DNA from: Lysobacter enzymogenes
GTDB taxonomy: Bacteria; Pseudomonadota; Gammaproteobacteria; Xanthomonadales; Xanthomonadaceae
Length of the DNA stretch: 64,000 nucleotides
NCBI RefSeq assembly: GCF_017355525.1
Contig: NZ_CP067395.1
Location: forward strand, 5,468,501-5,532,500
Reading direction: 5' to 3'
In this document: in pieces, positions 26,820 to 34,983 of the stretch
Numbering within the stretch: position 1 is the first letter of the stretch
Layout of the letters: every line of letters begins with the position of its first letter
Notes under the pieces: generated by a model
Told to the model about the DNA's origin: nothing
Databases searched by the model: none
What the model saw: only the letters and a program-made list of their open reading frames with translations
Translations under genes and position numbers: made by a program

Positions 26820-28217
26820 ATGACCCGCACCCGCTTCGCCCCCAGTCCCACCGGCTACCTGCACATCGGCGGCGCCCGCACCGCCCTGTACTGCTGGCTG
26901 GAAGCGCGCCGCGCGGGCGGGCAGTTCATCCTGCGGGTCGAGGACACCGACCGCGAGCGCAGCACCCAGGCGGCGATCGACGCGATCCTGGAGGCGATGG
27001 ACTGGCTCGGCCTGGGCTACGACGAAGGCCCGGTCTACCAGACCCAGCGCCTGGACCGCTATCGCGAGGTCGCCGAGCAGATGGTCGCCGCGGGCACCGC
27101 GTACTACGCCTACGAGACCAAGGACGAGCTCGAAGCCGCGCGCAACGCCGCGCTCGCGGCCAAGGAAAAGCCGCGCTACAACGGCGCCTATCGCGAGCGC
27201 AACGAGCCGTACCGCGACGATCCGAACCGGGTGATCCGCTTCAAGAACCCGCTCGACGGCACGGTCGTGTTCGAGGACAAGGTCAAGGGCCGGATCGAGA
27301 TCGCCAACAGCGAGCTCGACGATCTGGTGATCTTCCGCGCCGACGGCTACCCGACCTACAACTTCGCGGTCGTGGTCGACGACCTCGACATGCGCATCAC
27401 CGACGTGGTGCGCGGCGACGACCACGTCAACAACACCCCGCGCCAGATCAACATCTATCAGGCGCTGGGCGCGCCGGTGCCGCATTTCGCCCACCTGCCG
27501 ATGATCCTCGACCACGAGGGCGCCAAGCTGTCCAAGCGCACCGGCGCGGCCGACGTGATGCAGTACCGCGACGCCGGCTATCTGCCGCACGCGCTGCTGA
27601 ACTATCTGGTCCGGCTGGGCTGGTCGCACGGCGACCAGGAGATTTTCTCGATCGAGGAAATGACCCGGCTGTTCCAGCTGTCCGACGTCAACTCCAGCGC
27701 CTCGCGCCTGGACGCGGCCAAGCTCGGCTGGATGAACCAGCAGTACCTCAAGAGCGACGATCCGGCCGAGGTCGGCAAGCACCTGGAATGGCATCTGCGC
27801 CAGCAGGGCTTCGACCTCGCCGCCGGCCCGGCGCCGGCCGACATCGTGATCGCGCTGCGCGACCGCGTGCAGACGCTCAAGGACATGGCCGAGCGTGCCG
27901 CGGTGTGGTTCCAGCCGCTGACCCAGTACGACGAGGCGGCCGTGGCCAAGCACCTCAACGCCGCCGCCCAGGCGCCGCTGAGCGAGGCGCGCGCGCGTCT
28001 GGCGGCGTTGCCGGCGTGGACCGCCGACGCGGTCGGCGCGGCCCTGCACGAGGCCGCCGAGGCGCTCGGCATCGGCATGGGCAAGGTCGCCCAGCCGCTG
28101 CGCGTGGCGATCACCGGCACCCAGGTCAGCCCGGACATCTCGCATACGGTCTATCTGGCCGGCCAGGCCCAGGCCTTGCAACGCATCGACGCCGCCCTTA
28201 CTAAGATTCCGGCATAA
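26820..28217 (+). CDS. gltX: Glutamate-tRNA ligase
   Basis: 465 residues; charges tRNA-Glu with glutamate in the cytoplasm. [18 protein letters not shown] holds the HIGH-class signature near the N-terminus and KLSKRTGA the KMSKS equivalent at about 240; class I fold and length fit bacterial GltX (471 in E. coli). The anticodon-binding C-terminal domain ends [12 protein letters not shown]. No obvious ribosome site precedes the ATG, but the conserved N-terminus [11 protein letters not shown] fixes the start. Next downstream is zur. Confidence 0.97.
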   Translation: MTRTRFAPSPTGYLHIGGARTALYCWLEARRAGGQFILRVEDTDRERSTQAAIDAILEAMDWLGLGYDEGPVYQTQRLDRYREVAEQMVAAGTAYYAYETKDELEAARNAALAAKEKPRYNGAYRERNEPYRDDPNRVIRFKNPLDGTVVFEDKVKGRIEIANSELDDLVIFRADGYPTYNFAVVVDDLDMRITDVVRGDDHVNNTPRQINIYQALGAPVPHFAHLPMILDHEGAKLSKRTGAADVMQYRDAGYLPHALLNYLVRLGWSHGDQEIFSIEEMTRLFQLSDVNSSASRLDAAKLGWMNQQYLKSDDPAEVGKHLEWHLRQQGFDLAAGPAPADIVIALRDRVQTLKDMAERAAVWFQPLTQYDEAAVAKHLNAAAQAPLSEARARLAALPAWTADAVGAALHEAAEALGIGMGKVAQPLRVAITGTQVSPDISHTVYLAGQAQALQRIDAALTKIPA

Positions 28218-28258
28218 CCCATCCAGCGAAGGCCGCCGCGCCGCCACCGGGAGCCCGC

Positions 28259-28756
28259 ATGAACGCGAACACCGCCTGCACCGATCCGCACCACCACGTC
28301 CACGACGGCGACGCCTTCGTGCACGAGGTCGAGCGGGCCTGCGAGCAGCGCGGGCTGCGGCTGACCCCGATCCGCGCCCACGCCTTGCGCCTGATCGCCG
28401 ACGCCGGCCGGCCGATGAAGGCCTACGACCTGCTCGACCAGATGAAGGCGACCCACGACGCCGCGGCGCCGCCGACGATCTACCGCGCGCTGGACTTCCT
28501 GCTCGAGCACGGCTTCATCCACAAGCTGGCCTCGATCAACGCCTTCGTCGGCTGCCACCACCCGGGCGGCGCCCAGCACGCGGTGCCGTTCCTGATCTGC
28601 GACAGCTGCCAGTCGGCGACCGAACTGGAAGACGAACGCATCGTCGACCTGCTCGAAGCCCGCGCCCGCGCGCTCGGCTTCGTGCCGCAGGCGCAGACGC
28701 TGGAAGTGCACGGCATGTGCGCCGATTGCGTCGAGGCCAAGGCCGCGAAGGCCTGA
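28259..28756 (+). CDS. zur: Zinc uptake regulator, Fur family
   Basis: 165 residues; GGGAG precedes the ATG. A winged-helix N-terminal domain (RGLRLTPIRAHALRLI, APPTIYRALDFLLEHG recognition helix) is followed by a dimerisation domain with Cys114/Cys117 (CDSC) and Cys154/Cys157 (CADC). The 3-37-3 Cys spacing and the sensor Cys99 fifteen residues before CDSC match E. coli Zur (88, 103, 106, 143, 146). It should repress zinc-import genes when zinc is sufficient. The His-rich N-terminus (DPHHHVHDGD) may bind metal. A good Zur box lies 4.4 kb away at 33138-33160. Confidence 0.93.
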   Translation: MNANTACTDPHHHVHDGDAFVHEVERACEQRGLRLTPIRAHALRLIADAGRPMKAYDLLDQMKATHDAAAPPTIYRALDFLLEHGFIHKLASINAFVGCHHPGGAQHAVPFLICDSCQSATELEDERIVDLLEARARALGFVPQAQTLEVHGMCADCVEAKAAKA

Positions 28757-28771
28757 CCGCCGAAGGCCCCC

Positions 28772-28898
28772 CTGTAGGAGCGGCGCAAGCCGCGACCGCG
28801 AACCCGCAACTACGACGTCTCTATCTGCGAGCTTTCGCTCGTTGGATGATTTCGTCGTGGTTGCGGATTCGCGGTCGCGGCTCGCGCCGCTCCTACAG
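28772..28898. repeat. CTGTAGGAGCGGCGC palindromic repeat pair
   Basis: Inverted arms CTGTAGGAGCGGCGCAAGCC (28772) and CGCGCCGCTCCTACAG (ending 28898) about 75 nt apart, between convergent zur and the MFS gene. Confidence 0.85.
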
Positions 28899-28918
28899 GG
28901 AGACAGCGCGGCTTTCGC

Positions 28919-30169
28919 TCAGGCCTTGGCGGGCACCAACCCGGGCGCGGTCGGCTTGGCCTCGCGAATCGGCAGGTTCGCCGCCGCCGCGAGCAGCGCC
29001 AGCACGATGTCGGCGTACCACATCCAGGTGTAAGCGCCGAAGTTCGCCATCGCCAAGCCGCCCAACCACGCGCCGAAGAAGCCGCCGACTTGGTGCGACA
29101 GCAGGGTCAAACCGAACAGCGTGCCCAGATAGCGCGGGCCGAACAATTTGCCGACCAGGCCCGCGGTCGGCGGCACCGTCGCCAGCCAGGTCACGCCGAG
29201 GCCGGCGGCGAACAGGTAGAAGGTCAGCGGCGTCGGCGGCGACAGCAGGTAGATCGCGATCAGCGCGGCGCGGCTGGCGTACATGCCGGCCAGCAGGTAC
29301 TTCATCCGCCAGCGCTGGCCGAGCCAGCCGGCGGCGAGGCTGCCGGCGACGTTGAACAGGCCGATCAGGCCCAGCGCCACCGCCGACACGTTGTCCGACA
29401 GCCCGCACAGCGCGATTTCGCCGGGCAGGTGGGTGACCAGGAAGGCGATGTGGAAGCCGCAGGTGAAAAAGCCGACATGCAGCATCCAGTAGCTGGGTTC
29501 GCGCAGCGCGATGCGCAGTTGCTCGCGCAAGCCGATGCCTGCGGGCGCGGCGTTCGCGGACGCGGCCGCCGCGTTTTCGCGACGGCGCCGCAGCGGCCAC
29601 GCCAGCGGCAGCGTCGCCAGCGCGGCCGCGGCCAGCGTCCACATCGCCGCCATCCAGCCGGCCGCGGCGATCACCGCCTGCACCAGCGGCGCGAACAGGA
29701 ACTGGCCCATCGAACCGCCGGCGTTGATGACGCCCGCGGCCATCGAGCGTTTTTCCGCCGGAATGCGTTGCGCGGTGGCGCCGATCAGGATCGAGAAACT
29801 GCCCGCGCCCGCGCCGGCCGCGCCGAGCACGCCGAGGGTCACCATCAAGCCCCACTGCGAGGATACGAATGGCGTCAGCGCCATGCCGGCGACCAGCAGC
29901 AGGCCGCCGAACACCAGCACCCGGCCCGGGCCGCGCTGGTCGGCGAGCGCGCCGAACAGCGGTTGCACCGCGCCCCACACGAACTGGCCGATGGCCAGGG
30001 CGAAACTGATTTCGGCGATGCCCAGGCCGGTGCTGTGGCCGATCGGCTTGACCAGCAGGCCTTGCGATTGGCGGATGCCCATCGTGATCAGCAGCATGGC
30101 GGTGGCGGCGAGCAGCAGCGGCCAGTAGGACGCGGGCTTGGGTGGAGCCGTGGGCGAGGTGGGGCTCAT
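28919..30169 (-). CDS. MFS transporter
   Basis: 416 residues, 12 predicted membrane segments. LLLAATAMLLITMGIRQS starts the first helix, FGALADQRGPGRVL is the MFS motif A between helices 2 and 3, and FAAGLGVTWLATVPPTAGLV lies in the C-terminal half. Probably a proton-driven exporter or a metabolite carrier of the OFA-like branch. It lies downstream of the marR gene on the same strand, with 256 nt of palindromic repeats between, so regulation by that MarR is likely. Substrate unknown. Confidence 0.9.
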   Translation of the reverse strand: MSPTSPTAPPKPASYWPLLLAATAMLLITMGIRQSQGLLVKPIGHSTGLGIAEISFALAIGQFVWGAVQPLFGALADQRGPGRVLVFGGLLLVAGMALTPFVSSQWGLMVTLGVLGAAGAGAGSFSILIGATAQRIPAEKRSMAAGVINAGGSMGQFLFAPLVQAVIAAAGWMAAMWTLAAAALATLPLAWPLRRRRENAAAASANAAPAGIGLREQLRIALREPSYWMLHVGFFTCGFHIAFLVTHLPGEIALCGLSDNVSAVALGLIGLFNVAGSLAAGWLGQRWRMKYLLAGMYASRAALIAIYLLSPPTPLTFYLFAAGLGVTWLATVPPTAGLVGKLFGPRYLGTLFGLTLLSHQVGGFFGAWLGGLAMANFGAYTWMWYADIVLALLAAAANLPIREAKPTAPGLVPAKA

Positions 30170-30338
30170 GGGAGCTCTGCGCAGTGGGGTGGGAGGGCCG
30201 TCGGGGCCGGAGCGCTTCGATCAGTCCGCAACGAAAACCGCGATGTTGCGGCGACGTGTGGGAGGGGTTTCAGGTCCGGCGTTTTCCGCGCGGATCGCAG
30301 CGAAAGCGGCGCCGCTGCGACAGCGGTCGGGCTTCTAT

Positions 30339-30408
30339 GGGAAGCCTTCAGGCCCGACGCCTTTCGATCGGATCGGAGCGAAAGGCGTCGGGCCTGAAGG
30401 CCTTCCCA
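30339..30408. repeat. Palindromic repeat, type B (well preserved)
   Basis: Long arms: GAAGCCTTCAGGCCCGACGC and its complement ending GGCCTGAAGGCCTTCCC, one base different in length, with about 12 nt between. A degenerate second copy lies just upstream (about 30256-30335). It fills the gap between marR and the MFS gene and could act as terminator or mRNA-stabilising element. Confidence 0.8.
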
Positions 30409-30425
30409 CAAGCGCCTTGCGCCGC

Positions 30426-30893
30426 TCATGACGCGTCGCCCTGCAACTGCGCGATCGCCCGGTCCAGCTGCGCATGCAGCGCCGCGATCCCGTCCGCGCC
30501 GAGCCCCTGGTCGATCTCGTCCTGCGCCCGCCGCCACAGCGGCATCGCGCGCTCGATCACCGCGCGGCCGGCCGCAGTGATCCGCAGCAAGCGCTGGCGC
30601 GCATCCTCGCCGGGCGCCGATTCGATCCAGCCGGCCTCGCTGAGCGGCTTGAGGTCGCGGCTGAGGGTGCTGCGGTCCATGCCGAGCTCGTGCGCGATCT
30701 CGCCGAGCGGCCGCCCGCGACCGCTGGTGCGGCGCAGGATCGAATACTGGTTGAGGTTGACCCCGGCCGGCGCCAGCGCCTGGTCGTAGCGCTGGCTCAT
30801 CAGCCGCGAGAGTTTGCGCATGCGGAAGCAGGTGCACACGCTCGGGGTCGGCGCGGCGGGCGGGGGCGAGGCGGGGGCGGGCGTTTCGATCAT
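30426..30893 (-). CDS. MarR family transcriptional regulator
   Basis: 155 residues from ATG 30893. A winged-helix DNA-binding domain (LGEIAHELGMDRSTLSRDLKPLSEAGWI, about 62-90) with a wing (EDARQRLLRITAAG) and terminal dimerisation helices. A CTC motif (VCTCFRMRKLSRLM) near the N-terminus could sense oxidants or electrophiles. A GTG five codons upstream (30908) is an alternative, but a promoter fit puts the transcript start at ATG 30893. A perfect 22-bp palindrome overlies the promoter and start codon, so it very likely represses itself. The MFS gene downstream is the natural target. Confidence 0.92.
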   Translation of the reverse strand: MIETPAPASPPPAAPTPSVCTCFRMRKLSRLMSQRYDQALAPAGVNLNQYSILRRTSGRGRPLGEIAHELGMDRSTLSRDLKPLSEAGWIESAPGEDARQRLLRITAAGRAVIERAMPLWRRAQDEIDQGLGADGIAALHAQLDRAIAQLQGDAS

Positions 30894-30913
30894 TAAGTGT
30901 ATATACACTTAAT
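30892..30913 (-). promoter_or_regulatory. Perfect 22-bp operator palindrome at marR start
   Basis: ATTAAGTGTAT/ATACACTTAAT, an uninterrupted perfect palindrome covering the last -10 bases, the transcript start and the A and T of the marR ATG. The size fits a MarR dimer site. Confidence 0.85.
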
Positions 30914-30929
30914 TCGTCCGCCACCGCAA
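30900..30929 (-). promoter_or_regulatory. marR promoter giving a leaderless transcript
   Basis: On the minus strand: TTGCGG (30924-30929), 18-nt spacer, TATATA (30900-30905). The start point about 7 nt on falls at the ATG (30893), consistent with absence of any ribosome site. Confidence 0.6.
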
Positions 30930-31079
30930 ACGCCGGCCGCAAAGGCCGGCGTTCGGGGCGCGCGGAGGCGGGGCCGTTGACCGCGGGCGGACCGCCCGAC
31001 GATCAGGAGAGAGGGCGGCCCCGTCTGCGCGCGCAAACCGGTGGCGCGCTGCGCATCGCGCGCAGCGGCGCCGCAGACA

Positions 31080-33104
31080 TCAGAAGAACACCCGCACGCC
31101 GAAGTCCACGCCGCGGCCGGGCAGCACCACGGTGTCCTTGAGGAAGGAGGTGTGCACCCGCGCTTCCTGGTTGGTCAGGTTGTTGCCGTCCAGGAACAGC
31201 TCGTAGCCGAGGTTGCCGGCATCCCAGTGATAGGCCAGATGCGCATCGACCAGGGTGTAGCCGTCGGTCGGGGTTTCGTTGACCGCGACCTTGTCCTGCT
31301 TCATGTAGCGGGTCGCGCCGAGCGAGGCGCGCCAGCTGTCGGCGTCCCAGCGCAGCTCGCCGCCGAAACGGCCCGGCGCGATCCGCGGCAGGTTGCCGCC
31401 GCGGTCGAGCTTGGCGCGCACGGTGTCGCCGAACACGCGCACATCGAACTTGCCGGCGTCGCCGTCGAACAGATGGGCGATGGCCTCGCCCTCGAAGCCG
31501 GTGAACTTGGCGTCGGCCTGGCTCCACTGGCGCACCGGGCTGTCTTCCTCGACTTCGCCGGTGTCGACCAGATAGATGAAGCCGTCGAAGCGGGTCTGGT
31601 ACGCCGCGACCTTGGCCTCGAACTTGGCGCCGTGGTAATGCAGGCCGACTTCGAACTGGTCGGCGCGCTCCTTGCGCAGGTTCGCGTCGCCGATTTCGAA
31701 CGAAGCGGTGGCCGCGTGCAGGCCGTGGGCGAACAGTTCTTCCTCGACCGGCGCGCGTTCGGCGCGGTCGAGGTTGACGCTCAGGCGCCAGGCTTCGTTG
31801 AACTTCCACAGCAGGCCGGCCGACAGGCTGACCGGCGTGAAATCGCGCTTGTCGCCGCCGTCCGGCGTGAGCTTGACCTTGTCCACGCGCGCGCCGAGCT
31901 CGAGCTTCAACGCATCCCACTCGCGCTGTTCGGTCAGGAACAGGCCGCCGGCGCGGGTCTTGGTGCGCGGCACGAACGCTTCCTCGCCGATCGCCTGGAA
32001 GGTGCGGTCGTAGCCCTGCACGCCGAGCGCGCCGGTCCAGCCGGCCAGCGGCTTGTGGGTCAGTTCGAAGCGGCCTTCGGTGGCGTCGTTGAGGAAGCGC
32101 GTGCCGACTTCCTGGCCTTCGAATTCGGTGTGCTCGTAGTTGGTGTGGGCCAGGCTCGCGCGCAGGCCGCTGAACACGCCGAATTCCTGGTTGACGCCGC
32201 CCTTGAGCTCGAACCGGCTCTGCTTCATGTCGATGTGCACGGGCGGCTCGCCTTCGGCGGGATTGCCCGGCTCGCCCGGATTGCCGTACTTGTCCTCGTA
32301 GCGCGAGGCGGCGAAGCCGAGGAAGCCCAGGTCGCCGACCAGCGACGCGCCGAGCGCGCCGGTCTTGGTGTCGATGCCGCTGTTGCGCTGGCGGCCCAGC
32401 GGGGTGTTGTAGTCGTCCTTGTTGCGGTACACGCCGTCGGCGTGCAGCACCAGCGCGCCGTCGGCGCCCGAAGCGTCGACGCGGGCCATGCCGGTGACGC
32501 CGTTGTCGACGGTGCTGCGACGGACCTCGGCGCGGCCGGACACGGTTTCGTCGAGCGGCTTCTCGGCGATGCGGCCGTCGACCACGTTGACCACGCCGCC
32601 GATCGCGCCGCTGCCGTAGAGCAGGGTCGCCGGGCCCTTGAGCACTTCGATCTGGTCGGCCAGGAACGGCTCGATCGCGACGTTGTGGTCCTGGCTGACG
32701 GTGGACACGTCCTGGGTCGCCAGGCCGCCGCTCATGACCGCGACGCGCGCGCCCTCCAGGCCGCGGATGATCGGCCGGCCGACGCCGGCGCCGAAGTTGG
32801 AGCTCTGCACGCCGGGCAGCTTGCCGACGGTTTCGCCGAGGGTGCTGCCGCGCGCTTCGTCGAGCTTGGCGCCGGCCAGCACTTCGACCGGCTGGGCCAG
32901 GTCTTCGGCGCTGCTCTTGAGCGGATTGGCGGTCACGACCACCGCGTCCAGGCTGGTAGCCTTGACGTGGCGCGTGTCGCTGGGATTGGGATTGGTGGCC
33001 GCCGCGTCCTGGGCAACGGCCTGGCCGAACGGCAGGGCCAGGGACAAAGCGAGAGCGAGCGCACTGCGGCGGGCGAGCGGGGAGACCACGATGGGGTTGG
33101 ACAT
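31080..33104 (-). CDS. TonB-dependent receptor 2, ZnuD-like, Zur-controlled
   Basis: 674 residues. Signal peptide (ALALALSLALPFGQAVAQ), TonB-box-like LDAVVVTANPL, then a plug with the ZnuD-type layout: VGRPIIRGLEGARVAVMSGG, QDHNVAIEPFLADQIEVLKG, PATLLYGSGAIGGVVNVVDG. The barrel ends in aromatic residues (GVDFGVRVFF). The plug resembles Neisseria ZnuD and a Zur box covers its promoter, so zinc uptake across the outer membrane is the best inference. The large His/Asp loop of Neisseria ZnuD is short here (YGNPGEPGNPAEGEPPVHID). Divergent from a MerC-domain gene that shares the same control region. Confidence 0.9.
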   Translation of the reverse strand: MSNPIVVSPLARRSALALALSLALPFGQAVAQDAAATNPNPSDTRHVKATSLDAVVVTANPLKSSAEDLAQPVEVLAGAKLDEARGSTLGETVGKLPGVQSSNFGAGVGRPIIRGLEGARVAVMSGGLATQDVSTVSQDHNVAIEPFLADQIEVLKGPATLLYGSGAIGGVVNVVDGRIAEKPLDETVSGRAEVRRSTVDNGVTGMARVDASGADGALVLHADGVYRNKDDYNTPLGRQRNSGIDTKTGALGASLVGDLGFLGFAASRYEDKYGNPGEPGNPAEGEPPVHIDMKQSRFELKGGVNQEFGVFSGLRASLAHTNYEHTEFEGQEVGTRFLNDATEGRFELTHKPLAGWTGALGVQGYDRTFQAIGEEAFVPRTKTRAGGLFLTEQREWDALKLELGARVDKVKLTPDGGDKRDFTPVSLSAGLLWKFNEAWRLSVNLDRAERAPVEEELFAHGLHAATASFEIGDANLRKERADQFEVGLHYHGAKFEAKVAAYQTRFDGFIYLVDTGEVEEDSPVRQWSQADAKFTGFEGEAIAHLFDGDAGKFDVRVFGDTVRAKLDRGGNLPRIAPGRFGGELRWDADSWRASLGATRYMKQDKVAVNETPTDGYTLVDAHLAYHWDAGNLGYELFLDGNNLTNQEARVHTSFLKDTVVLPGRGVDFGVRVFF

Positions 33105-33137
33105 GAAAGAGCCGATTCTGAACTGGCGGGGGAGGTT

Positions 33138-33160
33138 GAAATGTTATAAAGTAACGCTAC
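33138..33160. promoter_or_regulatory. Zur box
   Basis: GAAATGTTATA followed by AAGTAACGCTAC. The left half is identical to the classical proteobacterial Zur consensus (GAAATGTTATA-N-TATAACATTTC); the right half is degenerate but keeps TAAC. It lies midway in the 90-nt gap between the divergent ZnuD-like receptor and MerC-domain genes and overlaps the receptor's -10 box. The zur gene itself is 4.4 kb away. Confidence 0.82.
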
Positions 33161-33171
33161 CTGATTGACAA
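33143..33171 (-). promoter_or_regulatory. Promoter of the ZnuD-like receptor
   Basis: On the minus strand: TTGTCA (33166-33171), exactly 17 nt, TATAAC (33143-33148). Leader about 30 nt to ATG 33104. The -10 is inside the Zur box, so bound Zur would block it. Confidence 0.75.
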
Positions 33172-33194
33172 CCATCCCATAAGTCATCCCCCTC

Positions 33195-33602
33195 ATGACG
33201 GCATTCCTTCGCGGCCTGCTCGACCGGATCGGCGCCCTCGGCTCGCTGGCCTGCGCGGTGCATTGCGCCGCCCTTCCGCTGTTGATCGCGGTGCTGCCCT
33301 CGCTGGGGCTGGCCGCCTGGTTCGGCGACAGCTTCGAGCTGGCGTTCGTGATCTTCGCCACCGCGCTGGGCTGCTTCAGCGTGATTTCGGGCTATCGCCG
33401 CCACCACGCGCTGCGCGCCCTGAGCCTGCTCGTGCCGGGCCTGGGCCTGCTCTGGGTCGGCGTGCTGTACGCGCCGCTGCACCATTCCCTGGTCCCGCAC
33501 GCGGTCGCGATGACCATCGGCGGGGCCCTGGTCGGGCTGGCGCATCTGACCAATCTGCGCCTCAACCACGGCCACATCCACGACGCCAGCTGCGCCCACT
33601 GA
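33195..33602 (+). CDS. MerC-domain inner-membrane protein
   Basis: 135 residues, four membrane helices. GSLACAVHCAALPLL in helix 1 has the paired-Cys pattern of MerC (CAVHC), and the C-terminus is metal-ligand-rich (NHGHIHDASCAH). MerC proteins of mercury operons import Hg, but there are no other mer genes here and the gene shares a Zur box with a ZnuD-like receptor. I therefore infer a role in zinc homeostasis, possibly passage of zinc across the inner membrane or storage/sensing. ATG 33195 has only a pyrimidine-rich stretch upstream. The plus-strand promoter is not clear. Confidence 0.85.
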   Translation: MTAFLRGLLDRIGALGSLACAVHCAALPLLIAVLPSLGLAAWFGDSFELAFVIFATALGCFSVISGYRRHHALRALSLLVPGLGLLWVGVLYAPLHHSLVPHAVAMTIGGALVGLAHLTNLRLNHGHIHDASCAH

Positions 33603-33817
33603 GCGCCCCGGCCTACGCCGGAAACCGCTGCCGCACACCCGCGTCGCCGTCCCGGCGGCGCGCCGAACCCGCGTCACAGGCGCTTGTGCTAGGCTTCGCA
33701 GCCTCGCGCGCGAGCCTTCCGCGCCGAACACCGGGCTTCGCGACCCGGCCGCGGCGTTCGCGGCCTGCGCGGACCATCATTTCGAAACACCGAAACTCTC
33801 GATACAGGAGCACGACC

Positions 33818-34003
33818 ATGGGTAAGGGCGACCGCAAGACCGCCAAGGGCAAGCGCTACAACTCCAGCTACGGCAACGCCCGCAAGGCCGTGACCAAGGC
33901 CACCGGCAGCGCCGCCGCGCCGGCCGCCAAGAAGACCGCCAAGTCCGCCGCCGCCAAGGCGCCGGCCAAGAAGGTCGTGGCGAAGAAGGCCGCCAAGGAG
34001 TAA
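33818..34003 (+). CDS. 30S ribosomal protein THX with a Lys/Ala-rich tail
   Basis: 61 residues; AGGAG 7 nt before ATG 33818. The first 23 residues (GKGDRKTAKGKRYNSSYGNA) match THX, the tiny 30S subunit protein first seen in Thermus, which is about 26 residues long there. The remaining 38 residues are an Ala/Lys repeat (PAAKKTAK, APAKKVVAKK) like the tails of bacterial histone-H1-like proteins such as AlgP. The tail should bind rRNA or DNA non-specifically. A strong terminator follows. The THX call is confident; what the tail does is unknown. Confidence 0.88.
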   Translation: MGKGDRKTAKGKRYNSSYGNARKAVTKATGSAAAPAAKKTAKSAAAKAPAKKVVAKKAAKE

Positions 34004-34040
34004 GCCGCGCCGCGGCCCCACGGCCGCCCGTGCGACGACG

Positions 34041-34070
34041 AAGCCCCGCTCCGGCGGGGCTTTTGTTTTT
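34041..34070 (+). terminator. Terminator of THX gene
   Basis: 9-bp stem AAGCCCCGC / GCGGGGCTT with TCCG loop, then TTTTGTTTTT style run. Confidence 0.9.
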
Positions 34071-34245
34071 TCCGGGGACGGGTTCGCGGTGCCGTTTGCA
34101 CGGCATCAGGCGGACAAACCTCACTTGCGTCGCGCACGAAGCGTGTCGCCCCGCAAAAATCCGAGACGGCTTGTAATTTTTTCATTAACATCCCCGCCGT
34201 TCCCGAGGAACGGGACGCTTACCACATCAAGGATCAAGGGGATTT

Positions 34246-34896
34246 ATGAAGAAGCAACTCGCGCTGGCCGTCGCGCTGGCCGCCGCCTCCACTTCCGCCG
34301 CCGCCTACGACAAGCTGAGCCACAGCTACGTCGAGGCCGGCTTCGCCCACCACCAGTCCGAACTGCCGGTGGTCGCGCCGAGCAACATCTCGGTCGAGGA
34401 CATGAAGGCCAACGGCGGCTTCATCAACGGCTCGTTCGCGGTCGGCGAGAAGTTCTACGTGTTCGGCGGCTACAGCAAGGCCAAGGACGACAGCGTCGGC
34501 ATCCGCGTGACCGGCCTGGGCCAGGTCGGCGAATTCGAAGTCGACGCCCAGCAGGGCCATGCCGGTATCGGCTACAACCACAAGCTCAGCGACCGGGTCG
34601 AATGGACCGGCGAGGTGAGCTACCTGCGCACCAAGATGGAAGTCGAAACCCGCGGCTTCCGCGACAGCGCCGAGGGCGACGATTTCCGCGCCTCGATCGG
34701 CCTGCGCGGCAACCTGGCCGCCAACTTCGAAGGTTGGATCAAGGCCAACTACACCGACGGCGACATGTACGACAAGGAGTTCAGCGGCACGCTGGGCGGC
34801 CTGATCAAGTTCAACGACAGCTGGGGCGTGGTCGCCGAAGCCGACATGGGCAGCGATCAGAAGCAGTACCGCGTGGGCGTGCGCTGGAGCTTCTGA
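34246..34896 (+). CDS. Ax21-family outer-membrane beta-barrel protein
   Basis: 216 residues with an AAGGGG ribosome site. Signal peptide KKQLALAVALAAASTSAAA, then eight or so amphipathic strands: HSYVEAGFAHHQ, GGFINGSFAVGEKFYVFGGYSK, AGIGYNHKLSDRVEWTGEVSY, and a C-terminal QYRVGVRWSF ending in Phe. This plan (Y-V-E-G, FGGYSK, GVGYNH, final W-x-F) is that of the Xanthomonas Ax21 family, small outer-membrane barrels carried in vesicles. Upstream DNA at 34170-34192 is AT-rich (CTTGTAATTTTTTCATTAAC) and likely holds the promoter. Function in Lysobacter unknown. Confidence 0.85.
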   Translation: MKKQLALAVALAAASTSAAAYDKLSHSYVEAGFAHHQSELPVVAPSNISVEDMKANGGFINGSFAVGEKFYVFGGYSKAKDDSVGIRVTGLGQVGEFEVDAQQGHAGIGYNHKLSDRVEWTGEVSYLRTKMEVETRGFRDSAEGDDFRASIGLRGNLAANFEGWIKANYTDGDMYDKEFSGTLGGLIKFNDSWGVVAEADMGSDQKQYRVGVRWSF

Positions 34897-34929
34897 GCCC
34901 GGCACCGCAACCAACGCTGCGACAACGAA

Positions 34930-34959
34930 GAAGCCCGGCTCGCGCCGGGCTTCTTTTTT
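34930..34959. terminator. Terminator between convergent genes
   Basis: 10-bp perfect stem GAAGCCCGGC / GCCGGGCTTC with TCGC loop and six T on the plus strand. Confidence 0.92.
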
Positions 34960-34983
34960 GGGTTTCCTTCGGCGCCGCGCGCT

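Noticed and set aside
33195..33602. Mercury-resistance (mer) locus
   Set aside because: Only a MerC domain is present; no merA, merP, merT or merR, and the control site is a Zur box.
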